Source: Sphingobacterium faecium
Lineage (GTDB): Bacteria > Bacteroidota > Bacteroidia > Sphingobacteriales > Sphingobacteriaceae
Assembly (NCBI RefSeq): GCF_003054045.1
Contig: NZ_QBKH01000001.1
Location: 1-64,000, forward strand
Reading direction: 5' to 3'
DNA: 64,000 bases
Shown: positions 54,330 through 63,113 of the stretch, piece by piece
Layout of the letters: each line of letters starts with the position of its first letter
Numbering within the stretch: the first letter of the stretch is position 1
The notes under the pieces: generated by a model
Told to the model about the DNA's origin: nothing
What the model saw: the letters and a program-made list of their open reading frames with translations, nothing else
Databases searched by the model: none
Made by a program: the position numbers and the translations under genes

Positions 54330-56906
54330 ATGAAATTAAGTACAAAAGAAGCCGTTTTTCAAAACGAAGTTTTGACGCGATTTGAACTTTTTAAAAGTCT
54401 ATTTTTAACGCTACCCTTCCAACAGGTAAAGGATACGGGTACCTTATTACCTTTTTTTGCCAAACACTGTGAAAATGGAGTAGAGAAGCATCAGACTCCG
54501 GAAGATATCATCAATACTTTTTTTGAGCAGCATGAAATTTATTCGGATGAGGAAACTCAAGTCGATTTGTTATTTCGATTTGTACAATACATCGAAAGAC
54601 AGGTGGTGCTTTTTGATGCAATTGAAGATTCTTCATTTAAAGCAATTGGTAAAACAGATCAATCTTCACAGCTTGGTTCTTTAATTAAATCTTCAGAAAC
54701 AAATCCGGAACTGAAGCGAAAAATAGTTGCGAAACTAAAAGATTTCTCTGTCCGCCTTGTATTGACTGCTCACCCGACTCAGTTTTACCCTGGATCTGTT
54801 CTGTCGATTATCAACGATTTGATCAGTGCGATCAAAGAGAATGATATTCATAACATTCATTTATTATTGCAGCAGCTTGGTAAAACACCTTTTATCAATA
54901 ACAATAAACCAACTCCTGTTGATGAAGCGATTAGCTTGGCTTGGTTTTTAGAAAACGTTTTCTACAAAGTTGCTTCTGAAATCCAAACTTATATTGATGA
55001 TGAGTTGGGAATTGAAACAGAAGAGGTAAGGCAATTGATTGAACTGGGCTTTTGGCCAGGAGGGGATCGTGATGGAAATCCAAATGTAAGTGCTGATAGT
55101 ACTAAAAAAGTGGCAACGCTTTTAAGAACGATCTTATTCCGTTGTTATTATCGAGACTTCAGAGTGGTCAAACGCCGTATTACTTTTAGAGGGGTTGAAC
55201 AATATATGGATAATTTACAGGAATTATTTTATGAAAATAGTTTTAATCCTGTTGAAAATCCAGTCGATGAGACTGCCCATATTATTGAAAATCTAAAAGC
55301 TATTCAGGAGGTTTTGAAAGAGAAGCATAATAATCTTTTCGTGGAGATTGTAGATGATCTTTTGCGTAAAGTAATGACTTTTGGATGCTTTTTTACCACA
55401 TTGGATATTCGTCAAGATAGTAGTATTTTGACTCAAACTTTTAATTATATCATTAAGAAATATCCTCAAGAAACTGGTATTTCTGCCGAATTTGGATCAT
55501 TATCAGAGAATGATAAGCAAGAAGCTATCAATTTCAAAGAATTGGATCTGATATTTGATGATGAAGCCACTGCATTGGAAAAGGATACTTTGGAGGTTAT
55601 TCGTTTGCTCAAAAACATTCAAAAATCAGGTTCTGAACGTGCTGCGCAACGCTTTATCATTAGTAATTGTCAACAAGCAAGTGATATTTTAGGTTTAAGA
55701 CAACTTTTCTTATGGTCAGGATGGACAAAGGATGCATTGACAATTGATTTTGTACCATTGTTTGAAACGGTAGATGATTTAACCCGGGCTGCAGATGTAA
55801 TGAAATCTCTTTATACAAATAAGGAATATGCGAAACACCTTAAATTGAGGGGGAATAAGCAAACTATTATGTTGGGTTATTCTGATAGTACTAAAGATGG
55901 TGGATATCTAATGGCAAACTGGTCTATCTACAGTGCTAAAATTGAATTAACAGCTATTGCTAGAGAATATGATGTCGATCTTGTATTTTTCGATGGTCGT
56001 GGAGGCCCACCTGCAAGGGGGGGAGGTAAAACGCAAAGATTTTACGCTTCGATGGGACAGGAAATTGCAAATGATCATATCCAATTGACTATTCAGGGAC
56101 AAACCATCAGCAGTCAGTATGGCTCTTTGGATACTGCCCGATTTAATATTGAGCAATTGTTACATGCTGGTATTATATCTGATCTTAAACAGCGATCGAG
56201 TGATACGTTGACACCACATCAAAAAGGTATTGTTGATAAGCTGGCTGATCTGAGTTATAATAAATTTATGGATTTGCGTAAAAATCCGTTGTTTTTAAGT
56301 TATTTAGAAAACCTATCACCATTAAAGGCGCTGTCGTCTATCAATATCAGTAGTCGCCCAGTTAAGCGCAATTCGGATAAAGAATTGAAACTTAAAGATC
56401 TACGTGCGATCAGTTTCGTTACTGCGTGGAGCCAGTTAAAACAAAATATCCCAGGTTTTTACGGTGTGGGTACAGCATTGAAGTGGGCGGAACAGAATAA
56501 TCTTTGGAAGGATGTGCAACAGTTATACTTGTCTTCTGGTTTCTTCCAGACATTAATTGACAATTGTATGATGTCTATGACCAAATCCAATTTTGATATT
56601 ACTTCTTATATGCAGTTTGATGAGAAGTATGGTGCATTTTGGAAAATGTTGCATGAGGAGTTTTTGGTTACTAAGGAGTATTTGCTAAAATTAAGTAATA
56701 CCTCTAAGTTAATGGAAAACTATCCTATCGATCGCGAATCTATATTGGCTCGTGAACATATTGTATTGCCGTTATTGATTATTCAGCATTATGCGATCAA
56801 AGTCATCAATGAGGGGAATTTGGATGAAAAGAAACGAGAGATTTATGCTAAATTGATTGCAAGGACCATTTATGGTGTTGTCAACGCAGGAAGAAATGTG
56901 GCATAA
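54330..56906 (+). CDS. ppc: Phosphoenolpyruvate carboxylase
   Basis: From the ATG at 54330 the protein is 858 residues, the family's usual size; a start at 54276 would add 18 residues and precede the likely transcription start. It carboxylates PEP to oxaloacetate, feeding the TCA cycle. The catalytic H148 (LTAHPTQFYPGS), GGDRDGNPNVSA, GYSDSTKDGGYLM and the C-terminal tail ending AGRNVA are present. The flexible-loop motif reads FFDGRGGPPARGGGK: D555 replaces the His of the FHGRGG motif of E. coli. Confidence 0.95.
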   Translation: MKLSTKEAVFQNEVLTRFELFKSLFLTLPFQQVKDTGTLLPFFAKHCENGVEKHQTPEDIINTFFEQHEIYSDEETQVDLLFRFVQYIERQVVLFDAIEDSSFKAIGKTDQSSQLGSLIKSSETNPELKRKIVAKLKDFSVRLVLTAHPTQFYPGSVLSIINDLISAIKENDIHNIHLLLQQLGKTPFINNNKPTPVDEAISLAWFLENVFYKVASEIQTYIDDELGIETEEVRQLIELGFWPGGDRDGNPNVSADSTKKVATLLRTILFRCYYRDFRVVKRRITFRGVEQYMDNLQELFYENSFNPVENPVDETAHIIENLKAIQEVLKEKHNNLFVEIVDDLLRKVMTFGCFFTTLDIRQDSSILTQTFNYIIKKYPQETGISAEFGSLSENDKQEAINFKELDLIFDDEATALEKDTLEVIRLLKNIQKSGSERAAQRFIISNCQQASDILGLRQLFLWSGWTKDALTIDFVPLFETVDDLTRAADVMKSLYTNKEYAKHLKLRGNKQTIMLGYSDSTKDGGYLMANWSIYSAKIELTAIAREYDVDLVFFDGRGGPPARGGGKTQRFYASMGQEIANDHIQLTIQGQTISSQYGSLDTARFNIEQLLHAGIISDLKQRSSDTLTPHQKGIVDKLADLSYNKFMDLRKNPLFLSYLENLSPLKALSSINISSRPVKRNSDKELKLKDLRAISFVTAWSQLKQNIPGFYGVGTALKWAEQNNLWKDVQQLYLSSGFFQTLIDNCMMSMTKSNFDITSYMQFDEKYGAFWKMLHEEFLVTKEYLLKLSNTSKLMENYPIDRESILAREHIVLPLLIIQHYAIKVINEGNLDEKKREIYAKLIARTIYGVVNAGRNVA

Positions 56907-56980
56907 AGTTTCAACTCTTTTTTAATAAGAGTTTTGAACCCCGTTTATTTTATTATTTTTGTGCTGTTAATATAATTGAT

Positions 56981-57532
56981 ATGAAATTTAATAAGTTATT
57001 TATAGCGGTAGCAGTTTGTGGAAGTTCTTTATTGGCTTCTTGTAACTACCAAACAGGTTTGGATAACCAATATAAAAATTCACGCGCTTCTTTAGCTGAT
57101 GGAGATGCTTATGCAATGTTTAAGTATGTTGGTGAGCAAGGGAATTATTTAGTTAATTTAGCGAAGTTTGCTGAGTCAAAATCAACTTCTGCTGATACAA
57201 AAGCATTATCTGCAAAGATTCAAGATGTATATAGCACCATTCTTCCTGAGTTGGACTCGTTATCATTAAGTCTTCATGTGAATGATGCTATGAGAGGTGT
57301 ACCTGCTTTTGAAGCACCTACTGCGTTAGCTGCTGATAGTACTGCTGCATTTAACGATAAAGCTTATACTGATTTGGTTGCTAAAATTCAGGCTGAAGTA
57401 AATAGCAAATTGACCAAAGAGTCACATAATACAAATGCTGCTGTAAACCATTTTTCACATGAGAGTTTAGAAAAATTACAGGAAGTATATAAACTTGCTG
57501 GTGGGAAAGTAGATGAGCATGCACATCACTAA
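56981..57532 (+). CDS. Hypothetical lipoprotein, DUF4142-like
   Basis: A 183-residue lipoprotein with a signal peptide and lipobox LLASC (Cys21). The mature part is mostly helical with a GDAYAMFKYVGEQGNYLVNL start and DTKALSAKIQ-type repeats of alternating Ala, and a His-rich C-terminal HAHH. It recalls the DUF4142 lipoproteins of Bacteroidota by size and helix pattern, but I cannot confirm that from sequence alone. It lies 16 bases upstream of the oxidoreductase gene on the same strand. Confidence 0.65.
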   Translation: MKFNKLFIAVAVCGSSLLASCNYQTGLDNQYKNSRASLADGDAYAMFKYVGEQGNYLVNLAKFAESKSTSADTKALSAKIQDVYSTILPELDSLSLSLHVNDAMRGVPAFEAPTALAADSTAAFNDKAYTDLVAKIQAEVNSKLTKESHNTNAAVNHFSHESLEKLQEVYKLAGGKVDEHAHH

Positions 57533-57548
57533 ATAAAACTTTATTTTA

Positions 57549-58574
57549 ATGACTGTAAATAAAATAGTTACAGGTGTTTTGTCGTATGGAATGTCCGGAA
57601 GGGTATTCCATACGCCATTTATAGCCAATAATGATCGCTTTGAATTGCGTGCTGTAGTGGAACGATCTACTAAGAATGCGCATGTAGATTATCCTTCAAT
57701 TATCAGTTATGATCGCGTTGATGATCTGTTAGCAGATAAGGAAATTGAACTAGTTATTGTCAATACGCCCAATGATACACACGTAGCATTTGCAAAGCAA
57801 GCTTTATTAGCGGGAAAACATGTATTGATAGAAAAACCATTTGCACCAACGGTCGCAGAAGCGAAAGAATTGTTTGATCTGGGAAGAAAGGTTGGTAAAT
57901 TTGTGCTGCCGTACCACAATAGACGATTTGATTCGGATTTTAATTCTTTAAAGTCTGTTTTAGAATCCAATAAGTTGGGCGGACCGGTTGAACTTCATTT
58001 ACGATTTGATCGTTATCGTGCAGAAATAGGTCAAAAGGTTTTCAAAGAAACTAAACGTCCTGCTGCGGGTATCTTATTTGACTTGGGGTCACACCTATTG
58101 GATCAGGTGATCTCTTTATTTGGGAAACCTATTTCTGCAGTGAAAAGAACATCTATTCATCGTAAAGATTCGGAGGTGGATGATTTTGCAACCTTATTGC
58201 TGACTTTTGATCAAGGGCTGACTGTATTTATTACAGTGAGTATGTTGGTTTTGGAATCACAATATAGTTTTTTGCTACATGGTACAAACGGAACTTTTGT
58301 GAAGAACCGTACCGACGTTCAAGAAAATCAATTACTTGCTGGTGTCAGTCCAATTGATGATCACTATGGCGAGGAAAATGATGATGCGCTAGGCTTATTG
58401 ACTTATCTAGAGCATGACAATTTGATTTCTGAGCACATAAAAGCACTGAAAGGTGATTATATGCAACTTTTTGATGCTGTATATGATCAAATCAGAAATC
58501 ATAAAGCATACTTTGTTACAGAAGAACAGATTTATTGGCAGTTGGAAATATTGGAGCAGCCATCCCTATGTTAA
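57549..58574 (+). CDS. Gfo/Idh/MocA family oxidoreductase
   Basis: A 341-residue NAD(P)-dependent dehydrogenase. N-terminal Rossmann domain with GVLSYGMSGRVFHTPFI (in place of the classical GxGxxG), the NTPNDTHVAFAKQALLAGKHVLIEKP catalytic Lys-containing EKP motif near residue 96, and the C-terminal dimerisation domain with DLGSHLLDQV. Members act on sugars, inositols and related polyols; the substrate is undetermined. It resembles the YdgJ/YhhX subgroup. Confidence 0.88.
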   Translation: MTVNKIVTGVLSYGMSGRVFHTPFIANNDRFELRAVVERSTKNAHVDYPSIISYDRVDDLLADKEIELVIVNTPNDTHVAFAKQALLAGKHVLIEKPFAPTVAEAKELFDLGRKVGKFVLPYHNRRFDSDFNSLKSVLESNKLGGPVELHLRFDRYRAEIGQKVFKETKRPAAGILFDLGSHLLDQVISLFGKPISAVKRTSIHRKDSEVDDFATLLLTFDQGLTVFITVSMLVLESQYSFLLHGTNGTFVKNRTDVQENQLLAGVSPIDDHYGEENDDALGLLTYLEHDNLISEHIKALKGDYMQLFDAVYDQIRNHKAYFVTEEQIYWQLEILEQPSLC

Positions 58575-58733
58575 ATTATTATTTTGTTTATAATAATTTA
58601 ACATAAAATGCATCTTGGCTTCATTTATTATTTATATTTTCGAAACAATTAAAGAGGTATTGTTGAAAAGGCATAAGTTATTCCCTTTCAATAAGAAATC
58701 AATTTCATTTTTATTTACTTTAACTGTATTAAT

Positions 58734-59621
58734 GTGAGGTATGCTGCGATCGATATCGGCTCAAATGCTGTCAGACTTTTAATTGCTGATATTATTCAAG
58801 AAAAGGATGGTTTTTCATTTAAAAAGAATACTCTTTTAAGGGTGCCACTTCGTCTTGGTGATGATGCTTTTATTCATCAAAAATTATCGCCAAAGAAAGC
58901 GGAGAATTTAGTGAAGACTATGCGTGCTTTCCGAGATCTGATGGATGTGTATAATGTTGAAGATTATATGGCTTGCGCTACATCTGCTATGCGCGACGTA
59001 TCTAATGGCCCTGAAGTAGTTAAGAAAGTAAGTGAAATTGGCATAGACATCGCTATTATTGATGGCACTACAGAGGCTGAAATCATCTACAATAGTCACT
59101 TGGAGGCAAAGATGGATCTGGATAAGGTGTATTTATATATTGATGTTGGTGGAGGTAGTACAGAGTTATCTTTATTTGCGAACGCAAAACTTGTGAATTC
59201 TAAATCTTTTAATTTGGGCACAATTCGTATTCTAGATAATAAAGATGAACAGGAAACGTGGGATGATCTAAAAGAATGGGTAACTAACAATACAAAAATG
59301 TACAAACAGGTATATGGTATTGGTACGGGTGGAAATATCAATAAACTTTCCCGATTGGCTAGTGAAAAAGCTGATAAACCTATTTCTTATGCAAAATTGA
59401 AAGCCCTTTATCATTATTTAACATCGTATTCTTTAAAAGAGCGTATTACGTTATTGGGTTTAAATGATGATCGTGCTGATGTTATTATTCCTGCTACAGA
59501 GATTTTCATGACAATCATGAAGTATGGACATTTAAAACAGATCATGGTGCCACGTGTGGGGTTAGTTGATGGGGTGATCCATACCTTAATAAAAAAGAAT
59601 TTATTAAATCAGGGTGGATAA
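58734..59621 (+). CDS. Ppx/GppA family exopolyphosphatase
   Basis: A 295-residue ASKHA-fold protein starting with GTG (58734) just before AIDIGSNAVRLLIADI. The second phosphate motif is YIDVGGGSTELSLF (about 140-152) and the third GIGTGGNINKLSRL. It hydrolyses polyphosphate and/or pppGpp. It is at the short end of the family, lacking the extra C-terminal domain of E. coli Ppx. No polyphosphate kinase gene is adjacent. Confidence 0.9.
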   Translation: MRYAAIDIGSNAVRLLIADIIQEKDGFSFKKNTLLRVPLRLGDDAFIHQKLSPKKAENLVKTMRAFRDLMDVYNVEDYMACATSAMRDVSNGPEVVKKVSEIGIDIAIIDGTTEAEIIYNSHLEAKMDLDKVYLYIDVGGGSTELSLFANAKLVNSKSFNLGTIRILDNKDEQETWDDLKEWVTNNTKMYKQVYGIGTGGNINKLSRLASEKADKPISYAKLKALYHYLTSYSLKERITLLGLNDDRADVIIPATEIFMTIMKYGHLKQIMVPRVGLVDGVIHTLIKKNLLNQGG

Positions 59622-59701
59622 AATAAAAATTAGGATCTAAGTAAAAAATACTTGCAGATTTTAAAAAAACGTTTAAATTTGCGTTACCATTTTGAAAATA
59701 G

Positions 59702-59785
59702 GCCCAGGTGGCGAAATTGGTAGACGCACCATCTTGAGGGGGTGGCGCCTGTATGGGTGTGGCAGTTCGAATCTGCTTCTGGGTA
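59702..59785 (+). tRNA. tRNA-Leu (GAG)
   Basis: An 84-base class II tRNA: acceptor GCCCAGG/TCTGGGT, D arm with TGGCGAAATTGGTAGACGCA, anticodon arm CCATC-TTGAGGG-GGTGG with anticodon GAG, a long variable arm (CGCCTGTATGGGTGT) and T arm GGCAG-TTCGAAT-CTGCT. CCA is not encoded. A terminator follows 18 bases later. Confidence 0.95.
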
Positions 59786-59802
59786 CATCATATTGATGAT
59801 AT

Positions 59803-59835
59803 AAAAAAGGTCTGGATATTTCCAGACCTTTTTTA
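59803..59835. terminator. Bidirectional terminator
   Basis: AAAAAAGGTCTGGA (59803-59816) pairs perfectly with TCCAGACCTTTTTT (59821-59834) around TATT. It ends the tRNA-Leu transcript and overlaps the stop codon of the convergent Fe-S gene. Confidence 0.92.
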
Positions 59836-60627
59836 TATATTATTGGCTCTTACCGTTATTTCTGCAATGTCTAAGACCTCTATCTCTGATTCCTTTTCTT
59901 TGATTTTGACACCATCTTTAAGCATTGTCATACAAAATGGACAAGCAGCAGCAACAATTGTTGCCTGACTGTCGATAACTTCTTCGATTCGCTCTATATT
60001 GACGTCTTTTGTCCCTTTCTCGGGTTCTTTGAACATCTGACCTCCACCAGCTCCACAACATAGCCCATTGCTCTTACATCTCTTCAATTCAATTAATTGT
60101 GCATCTAGACTTTCCAATACTTTTCTAGGAGCCTCATATACTTCATTTGCACGACCTAAATAACATGGATCATGATATGTAATCTTTTTGCCCTGAAATA
60201 TGTTTCCATCTGCTGGTTTTAACTTTCCTTCATCAATCAACCCTTGGATCAATTGGGTATGGTGAATGAGTTCATAATTGCCTCCTAGAGCTGGATATTC
60301 ATTTTTAAGAGTGTTAAAACAATGTGGGCAAGCGGTAACTATTTTTTTTACATGGTATCCATCCAATACCTGAATGTTCATCATGGCTTGCATTTGGAAT
60401 AGAAACTCATTTCCAGCACGTTTTGCAGGATCTCCTGTACAGCTTTCTTCTGTACCTAATATTGCATATTTGATGCCCACATGTTGTAAAATACGACAAA
60501 TGTCACGGGTTATTTTCTGCGCTCTTTCATCAAAACTTCCGGCACAACCTACCCAAAATAGAATATCTGCGGTTTCACCTTTAGCCGTTAATTCGGCCAT
60601 AGTTGGGACGTGTAATTCTTTTTCCAT
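59833..60627 (-). CDS. CCG-domain (HdrB/GlpC/LutA-like) Fe-S oxidoreductase subunit
   Basis: A 264-residue protein with two cysteine-rich CCG-type units. The first includes GCAGSFDER, CTGDPAKRAGN and CPHCFNTLKNEYP. The second includes CYLGRANEVYEAP, CCGAGGGQMFKE and CPFCMTMLKDG. Such subunits act in electron transfer to disulfide, lactate or glycerol-3-phosphate related partners. It lies 21 bases downstream of the membrane Fe-S gene and is probably its partner; the electron donor is unknown. Confidence 0.88.
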   Translation of the reverse strand: MEKELHVPTMAELTAKGETADILFWVGCAGSFDERAQKITRDICRILQHVGIKYAILGTEESCTGDPAKRAGNEFLFQMQAMMNIQVLDGYHVKKIVTACPHCFNTLKNEYPALGGNYELIHHTQLIQGLIDEGKLKPADGNIFQGKKITYHDPCYLGRANEVYEAPRKVLESLDAQLIELKRCKSNGLCCGAGGGQMFKEPEKGTKDVNIERIEEVIDSQATIVAAACPFCMTMLKDGVKIKEKESEIEVLDIAEITVRANNI

Positions 60628-60648
60628 GATTTTAGTTTTATAAAAGTA

Positions 60649-61947
60649 TTATTGTTGGGAGGTCCAGTTTGCACGATCCATCTGTGAATATTTCCATGGA
60701 GCACCGTTATTCTCTACATTTCCAAACATGGCGTTGATGCTCGCTGGCGCTTGAGATTCTTCCATGACAGCATACCTTCTTAATTCAACAATAATTTCAA
60801 GGGGATTAATATTAACAGGACATTGTTCTACGCATGCATTACAGCTCGTACAAGCCCATAGTTCTTCACGTGTTATGTACGTGTCTAATAACGATTTTCC
60901 ATCGTCGACAAAGGTTCCATTTGCCCTTATATTTTTACCTACTTCATCTACACGATCACGGGTATCCATCATGATCTTTCTAGGGGATAATAACTTGCCT
61001 GTGATATTAGCTGGACAAGAGGCTGTACAGCGACCGCATTCGGTGCAGGTGTAGGCATCAAGTAGATTTTTCCATGTCAAGTCTTGGACATCTTTTGCTC
61101 CAAATCGAACTGGCTCATCTGTAGTAGGAGGGGTAAAGCTAGGATCGAGCATTGCTTTTACCTCATTTGTTACATTTTCCATATTCGTTAATTCTCCCTT
61201 AGGTTTTAAATTTGAAAAGTACGTATTGGGAAATGCCAAAAGGATGTGTAAATGTTTTGAATAGGGTAAATAATTGAGGAAGGCAAATACACCTAAAATA
61301 TGGAACCACCAACAAATTCGCTCAATAAGAATTAAAGATGAAGGATCGGATGGTAAAAAGGAAATGATATACTGACTGATTGGAAAAGATCCTGCTGTGA
61401 TGTAATGTGATTCGCCATACAGCTGTAATTTTTGATCTGCTGCATTCATGAGTAGGAAAGCCGTCATTAACAGAATTTCTGCAATTAAAATAAGATTGGC
61501 ATCAGTCTTGGGCCAATTTTTCAACTCAGGGCTATTGAGACGTTTTAGATGAACGACATTTCTACGCATGAAGAAAATGATACAGCTTACAAGTACCCCA
61601 AATGCTAACCATTCAAATGATGCAATCAAAAAATTATAAGAACCTCCTAAAAATGATAAAAATCGATGTGTTCCAAACATTCCATCAATGACAATTTCGA
61701 TCATTTCAATATTAATGATGCAAAAACCGATATAGACGAAAAGATGCAAAACTGCAGGTACAATTCTCTTGAACATTTTCTTTTGGCCGAAAGCGACCAA
61801 TAGCATGGTCTTAAGTCGTTCTGCAGGTTTATCGTTTCTATTGAGCGCTCTTCCTATTTTAATATTTTTATATATCTGTCTTGCATTTCTTGCAAACAGA
61901 ATAATCGCGCTAACAAAGCATAATATAAATATAAGTTGGCTAATCAT
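60649..61947 (-). CDS. Membrane Fe-S binding protein, HdrE/NarI-like with two 4Fe-4S clusters
   Basis: A 432-residue protein with five or six N-terminal helices (about 1-245; IGFCIINIEMIEIVI, FLNYLPYSKHLHILLA, containing His residues suited to haem b binding) and a C-terminal ferredoxin-like domain with CTECGRCTASCP (about 300-311) and CTSCNACVEQCP (about 355-366). The likely role is quinone-linked electron transfer with the CCG protein downstream. Its upstream region has a -7-like box and a 34-bp palindrome. Confidence 0.88.
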   Translation of the reverse strand: MISQLIFILCFVSAIILFARNARQIYKNIKIGRALNRNDKPAERLKTMLLVAFGQKKMFKRIVPAVLHLFVYIGFCIINIEMIEIVIDGMFGTHRFLSFLGGSYNFLIASFEWLAFGVLVSCIIFFMRRNVVHLKRLNSPELKNWPKTDANLILIAEILLMTAFLLMNAADQKLQLYGESHYITAGSFPISQYIISFLPSDPSSLILIERICWWFHILGVFAFLNYLPYSKHLHILLAFPNTYFSNLKPKGELTNMENVTNEVKAMLDPSFTPPTTDEPVRFGAKDVQDLTWKNLLDAYTCTECGRCTASCPANITGKLLSPRKIMMDTRDRVDEVGKNIRANGTFVDDGKSLLDTYITREELWACTSCNACVEQCPVNINPLEIIVELRRYAVMEESQAPASINAMFGNVENNGAPWKYSQMDRANWTSQQ

Positions 61948-61970
61948 ATCTTTTTATAACAGTATATACA

Positions 61971-61978
61971 CAAATATA
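61971..61978 (-). promoter_or_regulatory. Putative -7 box of the Fe-S oxidoreductase operon
   Basis: CAAATATA on the plus strand reads TATATTTG on the minus strand, an exact TAnnTTTG match, 24 bases before the start codon at 61947. The expected -33 position falls inside the palindrome at 61983-62016. Confidence 0.45.
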
Positions 61979-61982
61979 ATAT

Positions 61983-62016
61983 AAATAATATATTATGCTT
62001 GCATAATATATTATTT
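61983..62016. promoter_or_regulatory. 34-bp perfect palindrome, operator-like
   Basis: AAATAATATATTATGC and GCATAATATATTATTT: 16-base perfect arms separated by TT. It lies 36 bases upstream of the membrane Fe-S gene start, over the -33 region implied by the -7 box at 61971-61978. No T run follows in either direction beyond the arms, so it is unlikely to be a terminator. Confidence 0.55.
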
Positions 62017-62238
62017 AGAATTTTTAAAAATTAATGGCTTATTTGAATAAAATGGTTTATTTCCATCTTTAAGGTATTTGATCAGAAAGCATATTAGCAT
62101 TGACAATCTGATGGTCCATTTGTTTATCTTTTAAAATTAAATATTTGCTGTATTGATTTTTTGTCTAACATACCAATATGAATGTTGTGATGATGGTCAA
62201 TTTAAGTGAAATTATTTTACAAATAAGCCAGTCATAGA

Positions 62239-62357
62239 GTAAGGTAAGGTAAGGTAAGGTAAGGTAAGGTAAGGTAAGGTAAGGTAAGGTAAGGTAAGGT
62301 AAGGTAAGGTAAGGTAAGGTAAGGTAAGGTAAGGTAAGGTAAGGTAAGGTAAGGTAA
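62239..62357. repeat. Pentanucleotide tandem repeat, (AAGGT) x 23
   Basis: 23 exact AAGGT units fill 62241-62355, with partial units either side (GT before, AA after); I see no interruption. The plus strand has TAA in every frame. The minus strand is open in all three frames and reads a TLPYL cycle in each. The array is intergenic: it begins just beyond the OmpH terminator and lies 290 bases upstream of the Fe-S operon start. Confidence 0.97.
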
Positions 62358-62401
62358 AACAAAAAACAGCAATCCTTGTGGAGATTGCTGTTTTTTGTTT
62401 T
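62356..62401 (-). terminator. Terminator of the OmpH gene pair
   Basis: 19-base perfect arms AAAACAAAAAACAGCAATC (62356-62374) and GATTGCTGTTTTTTGTTTT (62383-62401), 32 bases past the minus-strand stop at 62433. The left arm directly abuts the AAGGT array. Confidence 0.92.
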
Positions 62402-62432
62402 TATTCTGAAAAATCTTTCAGAGACAATTCAC

Positions 62433-63005
62433 TTATTTTTTTGCTGGAGTAGGAGCAGCAGTAGCTGAAATACCTAATTTGGTTTTCACAGCAGCAGTTA
62501 AATCATCACCACCTTGAAAATAAGGAATGTTTGTACTTGAAATATCAAAAACATAAGCATATCCTTTTTCTTTGGATACGTTATTAAGTGCTTCTGACAC
62601 TTTTCTATGAATCGGAGAAATTAACTCTTCTTCTTTTTTGTTTAAATCTTCTTGAGCAACACGTTGATTTTCGTTGATACGAGTTTCGATATCACGTAAT
62701 TCAGTTCCTAGTTTTTGCAATTCAGCATCTACCGTTTCTTTGTTTGCTTCACTTCTATTACGTGCTTTGTCATTTGCTTCTTTTTGTTTTGTTTGATACA
62801 TAGCATACATATCTTGAAGCTCTTTTGTTTTTCCATCACTTAACGTTTTCAATTGGCCTTCAGCCGTTTTGAATTCTGGAGTTGATTGAATAATTTCTGC
62901 AAAATTGATATGACCAATTTTTTGTTGTGCATGAGCTAACTGAGTTGCAAAAAAAACTGCTACAAATGCAATAGCACCTTTAAATAAATTTTTCATTCTT
63001 TTCAT
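62433..63005 (-). CDS. OmpH/Skp family periplasmic chaperone (second copy)
   Basis: The ATG at 63005 gives 190 residues with a signal peptide (MKNLFKGAIAFVAVFF, cleavage near AHAQ); a start at 62996 is equally possible, while an upstream start at 63044 would put basic residues before the signal. The mature protein is a short N-terminal strand (KIGHINFAEIIQ) followed by a long charged coiled coil (about 50-135) and a C-terminal strand pair, as in Skp. It carries unfolded outer membrane proteins across the periplasm. It lies downstream of its paralogue at 63114. Confidence 0.9.
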   Translation of the reverse strand: MKRMKNLFKGAIAFVAVFFATQLAHAQQKIGHINFAEIIQSTPEFKTAEGQLKTLSDGKTKELQDMYAMYQTKQKEANDKARNRSEANKETVDAELQKLGTELRDIETRINENQRVAQEDLNKKEEELISPIHRKVSEALNNVSKEKGYAYVFDISSTNIPYFQGGDDLTAAVKTKLGISATAAPTPAKK

Positions 63006-63113
63006 GTTAATCTTAAATCGTCTCTTTAAATTATTTCGAGACAAATTTTTGTGTTTCTAATTTAATACTTAATAATACTCCTATTCGTTCTCGCAATATT
63101 AATAAACTAATAT

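Noticed and set aside
62239..62357. CRISPR array
   Set aside because: The repeat unit is 5 bases with no spacers; no cas genes in the window.
62165..62362. Minus-strand 65-codon frame of LPYLT repeats
   Set aside because: It is the translated AAGGT array. It has only a TTG start inside a terminator stem and an unremarkable C-terminus. Reported as a repeat, not a gene.
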